Source: Porphyrobacter sp. (GTDB lineage Bacteria; Pseudomonadota; Alphaproteobacteria; Sphingomonadales; Sphingomonadaceae). Taken from it: a DNA stretch of 33,347 nt. Every line of letters begins with the position of its first letter. Positions within the stretch are counted from its first letter, which is position 1. Shown here piece after piece: positions 7,747-15,458 of this stretch. Location of the stretch: the NCBI GenBank assembly GCA_027533455.1, contig JAPZUC010000016.1, positions 1 to 33,347 on the forward strand, given 5' to 3'. The translations under genes and the position numbers were made by a program. The notes under the pieces were generated by a model. The model saw nothing but the letters and a program-made list of their open reading frames with translations, was not told where the DNA came from and made no database searches.

Positions 7747-8718
7747 ATGGCTCACGCTCACGCCCCTCACCATAATCACGGCCATTCGAGTGGGCATGGT
7801 TCGCACGCGCATCACGGTCATGGGCATCATGGCCACGGGCATCACGCACCCAAGGATTTCGGCCGGGCCTTCGCCATAGGGATCAGTCTCAACCTTGCCT
7901 TCGTCGCGATCGAGGCCGTTGCCGGGCTGGCTTATGGCTCGATGGCGCTGGTCGCCGATGCCGGCCACAACCTATCGGATGTGCTCGCCCTCGCGCTCGC
8001 GTGGATCGCCAGCATCGCCGCAAAGCGCCCGCCACAGGGCCGCTTCACCTATGGCTACAAAAGCTCTACTATCCTCGCCGCGCTCGCCAATGCGCTGCTG
8101 CTGGCCGTGGCGATCGGGGCGCTGTTGTTCGAGACCGTGCAGCGAATCATGACGCCGGGCGAGCCGCAGGGCCTTGCGATGGCCGTGGTCGCCGGGATCG
8201 GGATCGCGATCAACGCGTTGACGGCCATGCTGTTCTTGAAAGGCCAGGACGATCTCAACATCCGCGGGGCCTATCTCCACATGGTGGCCGACGCACTGGT
8301 CTCGCTGGGCGTGGTGATCGCGGGCCTCGCAATCCTTGCCACCGGCTTTGCATGGATCGATCCGGTCGTGAGCCTCGTGATCCTCGGCGTGATCGCCTGG
8401 GGGACATGGGGCCTTGCGCGTGACAGCGTGGCGATGGGCCTGCTCGCCGCGCCCGAGCGGATCGACCTTGCCGAAGTGAAGCAGCATCTTGCCGGCTTGG
8501 ACGGGGTCACCGCGGTGCATGATCTCCACGTCTGGCCGATGTCGACCACCGAAGTCGCCTTGACCGCGCACCTCGTGATGCCCGGCCGCCGCGCCTCGAG
8601 CGGGTTCCTGCGCGAGGTTGCCGACAGCCTCGAAGCCCGCTTCGGGGTGGGCCATGCCACCTTGCAGGTCGAAAGCGGCGAGGAGCCTTGCGGCCACCCG
8701 TGCGGAGCGGACCGCTGA
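7747..8718 (+). CDS. Cation diffusion facilitator (CzcD/ZitB-like) with His-rich N-terminus
   Basis: A 323-residue CDF transporter exporting divalent metal (Zn, Co or Cd) in exchange for protons. Sixteen histidines occur in the first 33 residues, a cytoplasmic metal-binding leader. Six membrane helices follow; the transport site is formed by H and D in ADAGHNLSD (TM2) and HMVADALVS (TM5), the HxxxD pairs of zinc-type CDFs. The cytoplasmic C-terminal domain has HDLHVWPMSTTEVALTAH and ends with a Cys-containing tail EEPCGHPCGADR. Its TGA shares a base with the ATG of the ECF sigma gene, so the two are translationally coupled. Start taken at ATG 7747; an in-frame ATG at 7726 lies inside mtgA. 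Confidence 0.93.
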   Translation: MAHAHAPHHNHGHSSGHGSHAHHGHGHHGHGHHAPKDFGRAFAIGISLNLAFVAIEAVAGLAYGSMALVADAGHNLSDVLALALAWIASIAAKRPPQGRFTYGYKSSTILAALANALLLAVAIGALLFETVQRIMTPGEPQGLAMAVVAGIGIAINALTAMLFLKGQDDLNIRGAYLHMVADALVSLGVVIAGLAILATGFAWIDPVVSLVILGVIAWGTWGLARDSVAMGLLAAPERIDLAEVKQHLAGLDGVTAVHDLHVWPMSTTEVALTAHLVMPGRRASSGFLREVADSLEARFGVGHATLQVESGEEPCGHPCGADR

Positions 8719-9305
8719 TGGCCGCCCGTCCCCGCCCCTCGACCAACGAAGCGCGTGAGGCGCTGCAAAACGCCATGGCGCGGCTGGCCGCGGGCGACCA
8801 GTCCGCGCTCGAGGAAATCTATCGCGCCACCCGGGTGAAGCTGTTCGGCATCACCTTGCGTATCTTGGGTGATCAAAAGGAAGCCGAGGACGCCTTGCAG
8901 GACGTCTATGTCAATCTGTGGCAGCGGGCCGACCGCTATGACCCGACCCGCGCGAGCCCGATCGCGTGGCTGGCGGCGTTTGCGCGCAATCGCGCGATTG
9001 ATCGCCTGCGCACCGGCAAGGTCCGCGCCGGCTCGGTGCCGGTAGAAGAGGCCGCGCCGCTCGCCGATGAAACGCCGCTTGCCGATGCGCTCCTGGTCGA
9101 TGCCGAACAGGCCGCGCAGATCCACAAGTGCCTGGGCGCTCTGGACGACCGCACGCAGAGCCACATCCGCGCCGCCTTCTTTGAAGGCTACACCTATGCC
9201 CAGCTGGCCGAAGCGGCGGACGTTCCGCTCGGCACGATGAAAAGCTGGATCCGCCGCGGGCTGCAACGCCTGCGCGCCTGTCTCGAAGCGAGCGAAGCGG
9301 CATGA
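8718..9305 (+). CDS. ECF-family RNA polymerase sigma factor (SigK/RskA-linked type)
   Basis: A 195-residue ECF sigma factor. Region 2 (about 30-100) includes YRATRVKLFGITLRILGDQKEAEDALQ split over two helices, the DVYVNLWQRADRYDP segment and WLAAFARNRAIDRLR. Region 4 (about 130-190) includes the helix-turn-helix YTYAQLAEAADVPLGTMKSWIRRGLQRLR. The gene starts on the last base of the CDF stop and ends with ATGA overlapping the anti-sigma start, so three consecutive genes are coupled. In actinobacteria and proteobacteria this pair responds to redox or envelope signals; the signal here is unknown. The secreted fasciclin gene at 10243 is a plausible target by position. Confidence 0.92.
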   Translation: MAARPRPSTNEAREALQNAMARLAAGDQSALEEIYRATRVKLFGITLRILGDQKEAEDALQDVYVNLWQRADRYDPTRASPIAWLAAFARNRAIDRLRTGKVRAGSVPVEEAAPLADETPLADALLVDAEQAAQIHKCLGALDDRTQSHIRAAFFEGYTYAQLAEAADVPLGTMKSWIRRGLQRLRACLEASEAA

Positions 9306-10099
9306 GCGGGCCTGAAGATACCAACCCGGAAAACGGCGTGCCCCAAGAGCCGACCCGCGACGATCCGATGATCGCTGCCGAATGGGCATTGGGCCTGCTC
9401 GAAGGCGAGGAGCTGCTCGCCGCGCGCGGGAAATACGCGACCGATCCGGCCTTCGCGTGGCGCAAGGAATGGTGGGACGACTGGTTCGCCCCCCTGTCGG
9501 ACGCCATGCCGGGCGCCGAGCCGGGCGAACATGTGTGGGACGGCATCGCCGCGCGCGTCGCCACGCAGCAGACCCCGGCCGACGCTCCGACCGTCGCACC
9601 GCTGGCAGCAGCCAACGTGGTCCAGCTCGAAGCAAAGGTACGGCGCTGGCAGTCGGTGGCAGGGCTTTCGAGCCTTGCGGCTGCCGTGGCGCTCGCCTGG
9701 CTTGCGCTCACACCTGCACAGGTGTCGGTCGTGCCGCTGCCCAATCAGACCATTGCCGCCGCACCGCTGGTCGCCACCGTGCCGATCGGCGAGACCGGCC
9801 TCAGGCTCGATGTCACCTACGTCCCCGAAGCCAAGCGCATCGTCGTGGGTGCCATCGGCCTAACGGCTGACGGGGTACATGATCACGAATTGTGGCTGGT
9901 GCCCACCGATGGCTCGGCCCTGCAATCGCTTGGCGTGGTCAAGCCGGGTGAGGTGCGCAGCATGGTGCTGCCCGAAAGCATCACCGCCAAGCTGGGCGAC
10001 AGGGCCGGTCTGGCGCTGACCCGCGAGCCGATCGGCGGCAAGCCCGAGGGCAAGGACGCCGGCCCCGTGGTCGCCAAGGGCGCTTTCACCCGCGTCTGA
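9302..10099 (+). CDS. Anti-sigma factor, RskA-like
   Basis: A 265-residue membrane anti-sigma factor that would hold the upstream sigma factor at the inner membrane until a signal releases it. The N-terminal sigma-binding region has the family-typical AAEWALGLLEGEE (about 25-37). One membrane helix lies at about 118-138 (SVAGLSSLAAAVALAWLAL). The C-terminal periplasmic domain holds the RskA beta-rich fold (VTYVPEAKRIVVGAIGL, HELWLVPTDG, SLGVVKPGE). No zinc motif HxxxCxxC is seen, so it is not a ZAS-type redox anti-sigma. Start overlaps the sigma stop by four bases. Confidence 0.88.
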   Translation: MSGPEDTNPENGVPQEPTRDDPMIAAEWALGLLEGEELLAARGKYATDPAFAWRKEWWDDWFAPLSDAMPGAEPGEHVWDGIAARVATQQTPADAPTVAPLAAANVVQLEAKVRRWQSVAGLSSLAAAVALAWLALTPAQVSVVPLPNQTIAAAPLVATVPIGETGLRLDVTYVPEAKRIVVGAIGLTADGVHDHELWLVPTDGSALQSLGVVKPGEVRSMVLPESITAKLGDRAGLALTREPIGGKPEGKDAGPVVAKGAFTRV

Positions 10100-10242
10100 G
10101 CCGCCTTCGCTTTGCCGCAACGGCGCGGCATTTCAACCGGATTTCCCTGAATCCGGCATCCGATCGCGGCCCGCAGCCGTAGCTCCCTGTGCAAGCGAGA
10201 GAGGCTTGCGAGCATGATCCCCCAGATTGACGGAGTTCAAAC
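10100..10242 (+). promoter_or_regulatory. Intergenic leader of the fasciclin gene with two small hairpins
   Basis: Two perfect stems lie between the anti-sigma gene and the fasciclin gene: CCGGATT/AATCCGG around 10138-10157, and GCAAGC/GCTTGC around 10191-10209. Neither has a T-run, so they are not classical terminators; they may shape the 5' leader. GGAG lies about 8 bases before the GTG start. No convincing ECF-type GGAAC -35 was found. Confidence 0.35.
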
Positions 10243-10833
10243 GTGCCCCCCAAGACCACCCTGACCGCCATCGCCGCAGCCGCACTCGCTGCCACTGCCG
10301 GCATCCTTGCCACCCCCGCGCTGGCTGATCACCACATGGAAAAGAAGGCCGATCTGCCGATGGTCGGCGGCGCAGCCATGTACCCGACCAAGACCATCGT
10401 CGAGAACGCGGTCAATTCGGCCGATCACACCACGCTGGTCGCTGCTGTGAAGGCTGCGGGCCTCGTTGATGCGCTGTCGGGCCCCGGCCCCTTCACCGTC
10501 TTCGCACCGACCAACGCCGCCTTCGGCAAGCTGCCCGCCGGCACCGTGGAGACGCTGGTGAAGCCGGAAAACAAGGCCACGCTAACCGCAATCCTCACCT
10601 ACCATGTCGTCCCGGGCAAGGTCGGCGCGGGCCAGCTGATCGAGATGATCAAGCAGGGCGGCGGCAAGGCCGAACTCAAGACCCTGAACGGCGGCATCCT
10701 GACCGCGAGCATCGTGGGCGGCAAAGTCGTGCTGACCGATGCCAAGGGCGGTCAGGCGACCGTGACCCAGGCTGACGTCTTCCAGTCAAACGGCGTGATC
10801 CACGTGACCGACACGGTCTCGCTGCCAGGCTGA
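10243..10833 (+). CDS. Secreted fasciclin (FAS1) domain protein
   Basis: A 196-residue exported protein. Signal peptide: about the first 28 residues, ending PALA before DHHMEK. A single FAS1 domain spans about 50-195 with the H1 motif (GPGPFTVFAPTNAAFGKLP), the YH-containing LTYHVVPGKVGAGQL, and the H2-like terminal region ADVFQSNGVIHVTDTVSLP. FAS1 proteins act in adhesion or matrix interactions and, in proteobacteria, frequently lie beside an ECF sigma/anti-sigma pair, as here. Start is GTG at 10243 with GGAG upstream; no in-frame ATG gives a signal peptide. Exact function unknown. Confidence 0.92.
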   Translation: MPPKTTLTAIAAAALAATAGILATPALADHHMEKKADLPMVGGAAMYPTKTIVENAVNSADHTTLVAAVKAAGLVDALSGPGPFTVFAPTNAAFGKLPAGTVETLVKPENKATLTAILTYHVVPGKVGAGQLIEMIKQGGGKAELKTLNGGILTASIVGGKVVLTDAKGGQATVTQADVFQSNGVIHVTDTVSLPG

Positions 10834-10896
10834 CAGAATTAGCGGCTTGCGCCGCCCCCATCCCCACCCCCGAAGCAAAGGGCGGCGCTTCTCCGG

Positions 10897-10933
10897 CCCC
10901 GTTCGGCCCACCTCCAGAGCCGGACGGGGTTTT
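10897..10933 (+). terminator. Intrinsic terminator after the fasciclin gene
   Basis: CCCCGTTCGGC (10897-10907) pairs with GCCGGACGGGG (10919-10929), with one mismatch, followed by TTTT. It ends the plus-strand transcript just before the convergent small secreted gene. Confidence 0.8.
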
Positions 10934-10944
10934 GCTTGTGGGAC

Positions 10945-11346
10945 TCAGGACTTCGCGGGATCGGCGCGCCCGACGGCCACCGCTTCGGCATGGAGCGCGC
11001 GAAATTCGTCCGGCGACATTGCGGATAGTGCCTCGTAGGTAGGCCGCGTCAGGGCCTTGTCGCCAACGCCCTCGCCAACGAACTTGTAGGTGCCGTCCTT
11101 AGGAAAGATGATGAAGTAGAATTCGAGCCCGGACGGTCTTTTGGGGCCCGTGTAAAACACGAGGCTCGCACCGTCATCGCAGGCGTAAACATACCACTGC
11201 ACTTCGCCGAAATACCGTTCAAGCGGCCCGGCCTCGCATTTGAGGCGCGGCCTTCCGGAAGGGGGTTCGGACTGTTCGGGCGAAGGTGCTGCAAAGGCGG
11301 TGTTCGCAGCGAGCGCGGCGAACACCGAAAAAAGCGCGGCGCGCAC
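10945..11346 (-). CDS. Small secreted protein of unknown function downstream of clpX
   Basis: A 133-residue protein with a signal peptide (GTG start, hydrophobic core [15 protein letters not shown], cleavage after AFA). The mature part holds two cysteines (C37, C56) that could form a disulphide and an aromatic beta-rich core ([33 protein letters not shown]), then a helical acidic tail. I do not recognise a family. It starts 3 bases after the clpX stop and probably depends on the clpX transcript; GAGGAAG within the end of clpX can serve as its ribosome-binding site. Third-position G/C bias is like its neighbours, supporting real coding. Confidence 0.7.
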   Translation of the reverse strand: MRAALFSVFAALAANTAFAAPSPEQSEPPSGRPRLKCEAGPLERYFGEVQWYVYACDDGASLVFYTGPKRPSGLEFYFIIFPKDGTYKFVGEGVGDKALTRPTYEALSAMSPDEFRALHAEAVAVGRADPAKS

Positions 11347-11349
11347 TGC

Positions 11350-12615
11350 TTACGCCGCTTCTTCCTTCTTCTTTTCCTTGCCGATCACGCGGATCGGTTC
11401 CTTCTTGCCCGCGACCACGTCGGCGTCGATCACGATTTCGGTGACGCCTTCCATGTCGGGCAGGTCGAACATCGTGTCGAGCAGCAGGCCCTCAACGATC
11501 GAGCGAAGTCCGCGTGCGCCGGTCTTGCGCTTGATCGCGCGCTCGGCGATCGCCTGCAGCGCGTCGGGGGTGAAGGTCAGCTCCACATCCTCAAGCTCGA
11601 ACAGCTTGCGGTACTGCTTGACCAGCGCGTTCTTGGGCTCGTTGAGGATCGTCACCAGCGCCGGCACATCAAGATCGTGCAGCGTGGCGATGACCGGCAG
11701 ACGACCGACGAATTCGGGGATCAGGCCGAACTTGAGGAGATCCTCCGGCTCCGACTTTTCCAGCAGCTCGCCCACGCGGCGCTTGTCGGGATCGGCAACG
11801 TTGGCACCGAAACCGATCGAGCGCTTCTGCAAGCGGTCGGCGATGATCTTGTCGAGACCCGCGAAGGCCCCGCCGCAGATGAACAGGATGTTCGTGGTGT
11901 CGACCTGCAGGAATTCCTGCTGCGGATGCTTGCGCCCGCCCTGCGGCGGCACGGAAGCCGTGGTGCCTTCCATCAGCTTCAGCAGCGCCTGCTGCACGCC
12001 CTCTCCCGAAACGTCGCGGGTGATCGAGGGGTTTTCGGCCTTGCGGGTGATCTTGTCGATCTCGTCGATATAGACGATCCCGTGCTGGGCCTTCTCGACA
12101 TTGTAGTCGGAGGACTGGAGCAGCTTCAGGATGATGTTCTCGACGTCCTCGCCCACGTAACCCGCTTCGGTCAGTGTGGTCGCATCGGCCATGGTGAAGG
12201 GGACATCGAAGGTGCGGGCCAGCGTCTGCGCGAGCAGCGTCTTGCCGGAACCCGTCGGGCCGACGAGCAGAATGTTCGACTTTGCCAGCTCGACATCGCC
12301 GGACTTGCCGGAGTGCTTCAGCCGCTTGTAGTGGTTGTGCACTGCGACCGCGAGCACGCGCTTGGCCCGGTCCTGCCCGATCACATAGTCATTGAGCTGC
12401 GTGAAGATATCGAGCGGCGTGGGGATCTCGCCGTCTTTCTTGCCGGCGATCCCGGCCTTGGTTTCCTCGCGGATGATGTCGTTGCACAGCTCGACGCATT
12501 CATCGCAGATGAACACGGTCGGGCCGGCGATAAGCTTGCGCACCTCGTGCTGCGACTTCCCGCAGAAGCTGCAGTAGAGGGTGCTCTTGCTGTCGGATCC
12601 GCTCAATTTGGTCAT
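11350..12615 (-). CDS. clpX: ATP-dependent Clp protease ATP-binding subunit ClpX
   Basis: A 421-residue AAA+ unfoldase that feeds substrates to ClpP. The N-terminal zinc domain has C15, C18, C37 and C40 (CSFCGK and [10 protein letters not shown]). Walker A is GPTGSGKT at 119-126, Walker [11 protein letters not shown] near 180-189, with [15 protein letters not shown] and the sensor-2 region [12 protein letters not shown] near the C-terminus. Length is typical. In alphaproteobacteria ClpXP degrades CtrA and other cell-cycle regulators. It lies 197 bases downstream of clpP on the same strand. Confidence 0.98.
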   Translation of the reverse strand: MTKLSGSDSKSTLYCSFCGKSQHEVRKLIAGPTVFICDECVELCNDIIREETKAGIAGKKDGEIPTPLDIFTQLNDYVIGQDRAKRVLAVAVHNHYKRLKHSGKSGDVELAKSNILLVGPTGSGKTLLAQTLARTFDVPFTMADATTLTEAGYVGEDVENIILKLLQSSDYNVEKAQHGIVYIDEIDKITRKAENPSITRDVSGEGVQQALLKLMEGTTASVPPQGGRKHPQQEFLQVDTTNILFICGGAFAGLDKIIADRLQKRSIGFGANVADPDKRRVGELLEKSEPEDLLKFGLIPEFVGRLPVIATLHDLDVPALVTILNEPKNALVKQYRKLFELEDVELTFTPDALQAIAERAIKRKTGARGLRSIVEGLLLDTMFDLPDMEGVTEIVIDADVVAGKKEPIRVIGKEKKKEEAA

Positions 12616-12812
12616 TCCTGTGTCCTCGAATCCGGCCCTTCGGGCAGCGCACTGCGCATCGCGGATTGGTCAAGTGTATCGCTTGCCCCCCATGAATCAA
12701 CATATGGTGCAAGGATTCGTGAAGTTACCATGCGCTCTGCCCCCGCCAAGGCGCGGAAAAGACAGGCCGGAAGGCGGGCTGTCCCGCCCCGGTGCAGGTC
12801 GAGGCGTAAGAC
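12616..12812 (-). other. clpP-clpX intergenic region
   Basis: About 200 bases without a gene between clpP and clpX. A small hairpin GGCGGG-CTGT-CCCGCC sits at 12773-12788. On the minus strand a T-run follows only some 15 bases later, so it would be at best an attenuator. The region immediately upstream of clpX is locally AT-richer and could hold a separate clpX promoter, but no clear boxes were assigned. Confidence 0.35.
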
Positions 12813-13517
12813 TTATTCAGGCGCCCCGCCCGAACCGTCCTCAAGGCCGGTTTCCTCGTTGTCGGGCCGGGTCTCGAAGACCTTGTCGACCAGACCGAAG
12901 GCCTTGGCTTCCTCGGCTTCGAGGAAGGTGTCGCGGTCCATCGCCTTTTCGATTTCCTCGAGGCTGCGACCGGTGAACTTCACATAAAGGTCGTTCATGC
13001 GGCTGCGGATGCGCAGGATTTCACGCGCCTGGATCTCGATGTCGGAGGCCATCCCGCGCGCGCCGCCCGAAGGCTGGTGGATCATGATGCGCGCATTGGG
13101 GAGCGCGATGCGCATACCCGGCTCGCCCGCGGCCAGCAGGAAACTGCCCATCGATGCGGCCTGCCCCATGCACACAGTCGACACGCGCGGCTTGATGTAT
13201 TGCATGGTGTCGAAGATCGCGAGACCCGCCGTCACCACCCCGCCGGGCGAGTTGATGTACATGGAGATCGGCTTCGAAGGGTTCTCGGATTCGAGGAACA
13301 GAAGCTGCGCGGTGATCAGCGAGGCCATGCCGTCTTCGACCTGGCCGGTCACGAAGACGATGCGTTCGCGCAGCAGGCGGCTGAAGATGTCGAAGCTGCG
13401 TTCGCCCCGGCTCGTCTGTTCGACCACCACGGGAACCAGCGCGCCCGTCACCAGATCGCGGGTGAATTGGCCCTGGGTGCCGTAAGTCTCGCCGGTATTG
13501 CCGAACAGATCGATCAT
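12813..13517 (-). CDS. clpP: ATP-dependent Clp protease proteolytic subunit ClpP
   Basis: A 234-residue serine peptidase forming the 14-mer degradation chamber with ClpX. Catalytic triad: S122 in [10 protein letters not shown]147 in MIHQPSGG, D196 in [32 protein letters not shown] is the conserved oligomerisation region (86-105). It is longer than E. coli ClpP because of an N-terminal propeptide of about 25 residues and a Glu-rich C-terminal tail. Start ATG 13517 is preceded by AAGGGCAC; an open frame further upstream overlaps the promoter. Probably heat inducible (see 13552-13581). Confidence 0.97.
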   Translation of the reverse strand: MIDLFGNTGETYGTQGQFTRDLVTGALVPVVVEQTSRGERSFDIFSRLLRERIVFVTGQVEDGMASLITAQLLFLESENPSKPISMYINSPGGVVTAGLAIFDTMQYIKPRVSTVCMGQAASMGSFLLAAGEPGMRIALPNARIMIHQPSGGARGMASDIEIQAREILRIRSRMNDLYVKFTGRSLEEIEKAMDRDTFLEAEEAKAFGLVDKVFETRPDNEETGLEDGSGGAPE

Positions 13518-13551
13518 GAAAGTGCCCTTGCGCTTGCTTGTTGCGAACTGG

Positions 13552-13581
13552 CTATGTCGGAGGCTGGGGGGCAATTTCAAG
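13552..13581 (-). promoter_or_regulatory. Putative sigma-32 promoter of clpP
   Basis: On the minus strand CTTGAAA (13575-13581) is followed after 14 bases by CCGACATAG (13552-13560), close to the sigma-32 pattern CTTGAAA ... CCCCATnT, and 35 bases upstream of the clpP ATG. It also partly fits a sigma-70 pattern (TTGAAA ... CATAGC, 18-base spacing). clpP is heat-inducible in proteobacteria and rpoH is in this window. Confidence 0.5.
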
Positions 13582-13692
13582 GGCGTTTACCTTGTCTCTG
13601 TGAATTGGCTGCGGACACGCGGGCGGGCGCGGTCCGGCCAGCGGGGCATTTTACCCCTTGAGCGGCAGCCGATACGTGGCAAACCCGAGCGC

Positions 13693-15213
13693 ATGAACCA
13701 TCGCTCCCCCATCCGCTCGGTCTCCCGACCGGCTCTCGCCCTGCTCCTTGCCACCACCGCCGCGCCCGCGCTGGCGCGGCAGGCCGATCCCGACGTCGCC
13801 GCCACCGCTGCCGAGGCACAGATCGAGCGCATCCGCACGCTCGACGATGCCGGGCCGATGCTGAATGCGGTGATCGTCTACGAGCCCGAGGCGGCGAACT
13901 ATGCCAACGAGGCCGAGGAGGCGGGTACGCCGCTTGCGGGCCGCACCGTGCTGGTGAAAGACAATGTCGAAACGGAAGAATGGCCGACCACCGCCGGATC
14001 GCTCGCCCTGAAGGACAACGCCACCGGACGTGATGCGCCGCTGGTTGCGAACCTGCGCGCAGCGGGCGGCGTCGTTATGGGCAAGACCAACCTTTCGGAA
14101 TGGGCCAACATCCGCTCCAACAACTCCACCAGCGGATGGAGCGGCGTCGGCGGGCTGACGAAGAACCCGTACGCCATCGACCGCAATTCCTGCGGCTCCT
14201 CCAGCGGCAGCGGCGCGGCGATCGCGGCGGGCTTTGCCTGGGGCGCGATCGGGACCGAGACCAATGGCTCGATCACCTGCCCCGCGAGCATCAACGGCCT
14301 CGTCGGCTTCAAGCCCTCTGTCGGGATCGTCAGCCGCACGCACGTGGTGCCGATTTCCAGCACGCAGGACACCGCCGGGCCGATAACCAAGATGGTCCAT
14401 GATGCAGCCCTGCTGCTGACTGCCATCGCGGCGCCGGACAAGGCCGATCCGGTCACGCTCGATGCCAAGCGGGTCGCCGATTACACCGCCGGGCTCGACA
14501 CCGCGTCGCTCAAGGGCGTGCGCATCGGCGTGCTGCGCGGCGCGATCGGCAGCCGTCCGGATGTTGCCGCGCTGTTCGAGACCGCGCTTGCCGATCTCAC
14601 CCGCGCGGGCGCGGTGCTGGTCGATGTCGCATACGAAGCGCCCAGCGATCTGTGGGAAGCCTCGCTTCCAGTGCTGCTGTTCGAGTTGCGGGTCGAGATG
14701 GACAAATATCTCTCAACCCGCCCCGGCAACGGCGGGCCGCGCAGCCTTGCCGATGTGGTCGCCTTCAACAAGGAACACGCCGCCGAGGAAATGCGCTGGT
14801 TCAACCAGGACCTGTTCGAACAGGCGCTGACCACCACCGACGCGGAAGCCTACGCCAAGAACGTCGCCACCCTGCGCCGCCTGACCCGGGCCGAGGGAAT
14901 CGACAAGCTGCTGGCCGACAACCAGGTCACCTTCCTCGTCGCGCCGACCGAAGGCCCGGCCTGGACTACCGACCTCGTCAATGGTGACCATTTCTCGGGC
15001 GGAATCGGCGCGGGCTATCTCGCGGCGATTGCGGGCTATCCGCATATCACCGTGCCGATGGGCGCGGTCGAAGGGCTCCCCGTGGGCTTCAGCATCATGG
15101 GCGGCCAGTGGCAGGACCACGCGGTCCTGAAGGCAGGCGCCGTGTACGAAAAAGCGCGGACAGCCAAGCTGCCCGCGCCGACTTTTGCAGTGTGGAAACC
15201 GGCGGGGGAGTAA
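13693..15213 (+). CDS. Secreted amidase (amidase signature family)
   Basis: A 506-residue amidase with a signal peptide (RPALALLLATTAAPALA, cleavage near residue 32). Amidase-signature triad: Lys in VLVKDNVET, and the Gly/Ser-rich block CGSSSGSGAAIAAGFAWGAIGTETNGS that carries the cis-Ser and the nucleophilic Ser. PASINGLVGFKPSVG is also typical. Such enzymes hydrolyse carboxamides; the periplasmic substrate is unknown. The cytoplasmic GatA role is excluded by the signal peptide and by the absence of gatB/gatC. Start ATG 13693 has only a weak GAGC upstream; the open frame continues to 13498 but overlaps clpP. It sits in the opposite orientation between clpP and tig. Confidence 0.88.
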   Translation: MNHRSPIRSVSRPALALLLATTAAPALARQADPDVAATAAEAQIERIRTLDDAGPMLNAVIVYEPEAANYANEAEEAGTPLAGRTVLVKDNVETEEWPTTAGSLALKDNATGRDAPLVANLRAAGGVVMGKTNLSEWANIRSNNSTSGWSGVGGLTKNPYAIDRNSCGSSSGSGAAIAAGFAWGAIGTETNGSITCPASINGLVGFKPSVGIVSRTHVVPISSTQDTAGPITKMVHDAALLLTAIAAPDKADPVTLDAKRVADYTAGLDTASLKGVRIGVLRGAIGSRPDVAALFETALADLTRAGAVLVDVAYEAPSDLWEASLPVLLFELRVEMDKYLSTRPGNGGPRSLADVVAFNKEHAAEEMRWFNQDLFEQALTTTDAEAYAKNVATLRRLTRAEGIDKLLADNQVTFLVAPTEGPAWTTDLVNGDHFSGGIGAGYLAAIAGYPHITVPMGAVEGLPVGFSIMGGQWQDHAVLKAGAVYEKARTAKLPAPTFAVWKPAGE

Positions 15214-15233
15214 TCCCCCCGCCGCTCACCTGA

Positions 15234-15458
15234 TCACTTCTTGGCAGCGGCCTTCTTGGCCGGGGCCTTCTTCGCAGCAGGCTTTTCTTCCGCCGGAGCA
15301 GCCTCGGCCTTCTTCGCCGGAGCCTTCTTAGCAGCGGCCTTCTTGGCGGGCTTTTCTTCCGCAGCCGGGGCTTCCTCAGCCGCAGTTTCCTTCTTGGCCG
15401 GAGCCTTCTTCTTGGCGGCGGGCGCCTTCTTCGGAGCCGGTGCAGCTTCGGTTTCTTC
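15234..15458 (-). repeat. Tandem Lys/Ala/Pro repeats in the tig 3' end
   Basis: The DNA coding for the trigger factor tail repeats units of GCCTTCTT, GGCCGG and CTTCGCAGC (plus-strand sense) over about 220 bases. It encodes some eight degenerate KKAPAKK-like blocks separated by Glu/Ala spacers. Such DNA is prone to length change by slippage. Confidence 0.75.

Noticed and set aside
12773..12788. Hairpin between clpP and clpX as a clpP terminator
   Set aside because: Six-base stem with no T-run close behind it on the minus strand.
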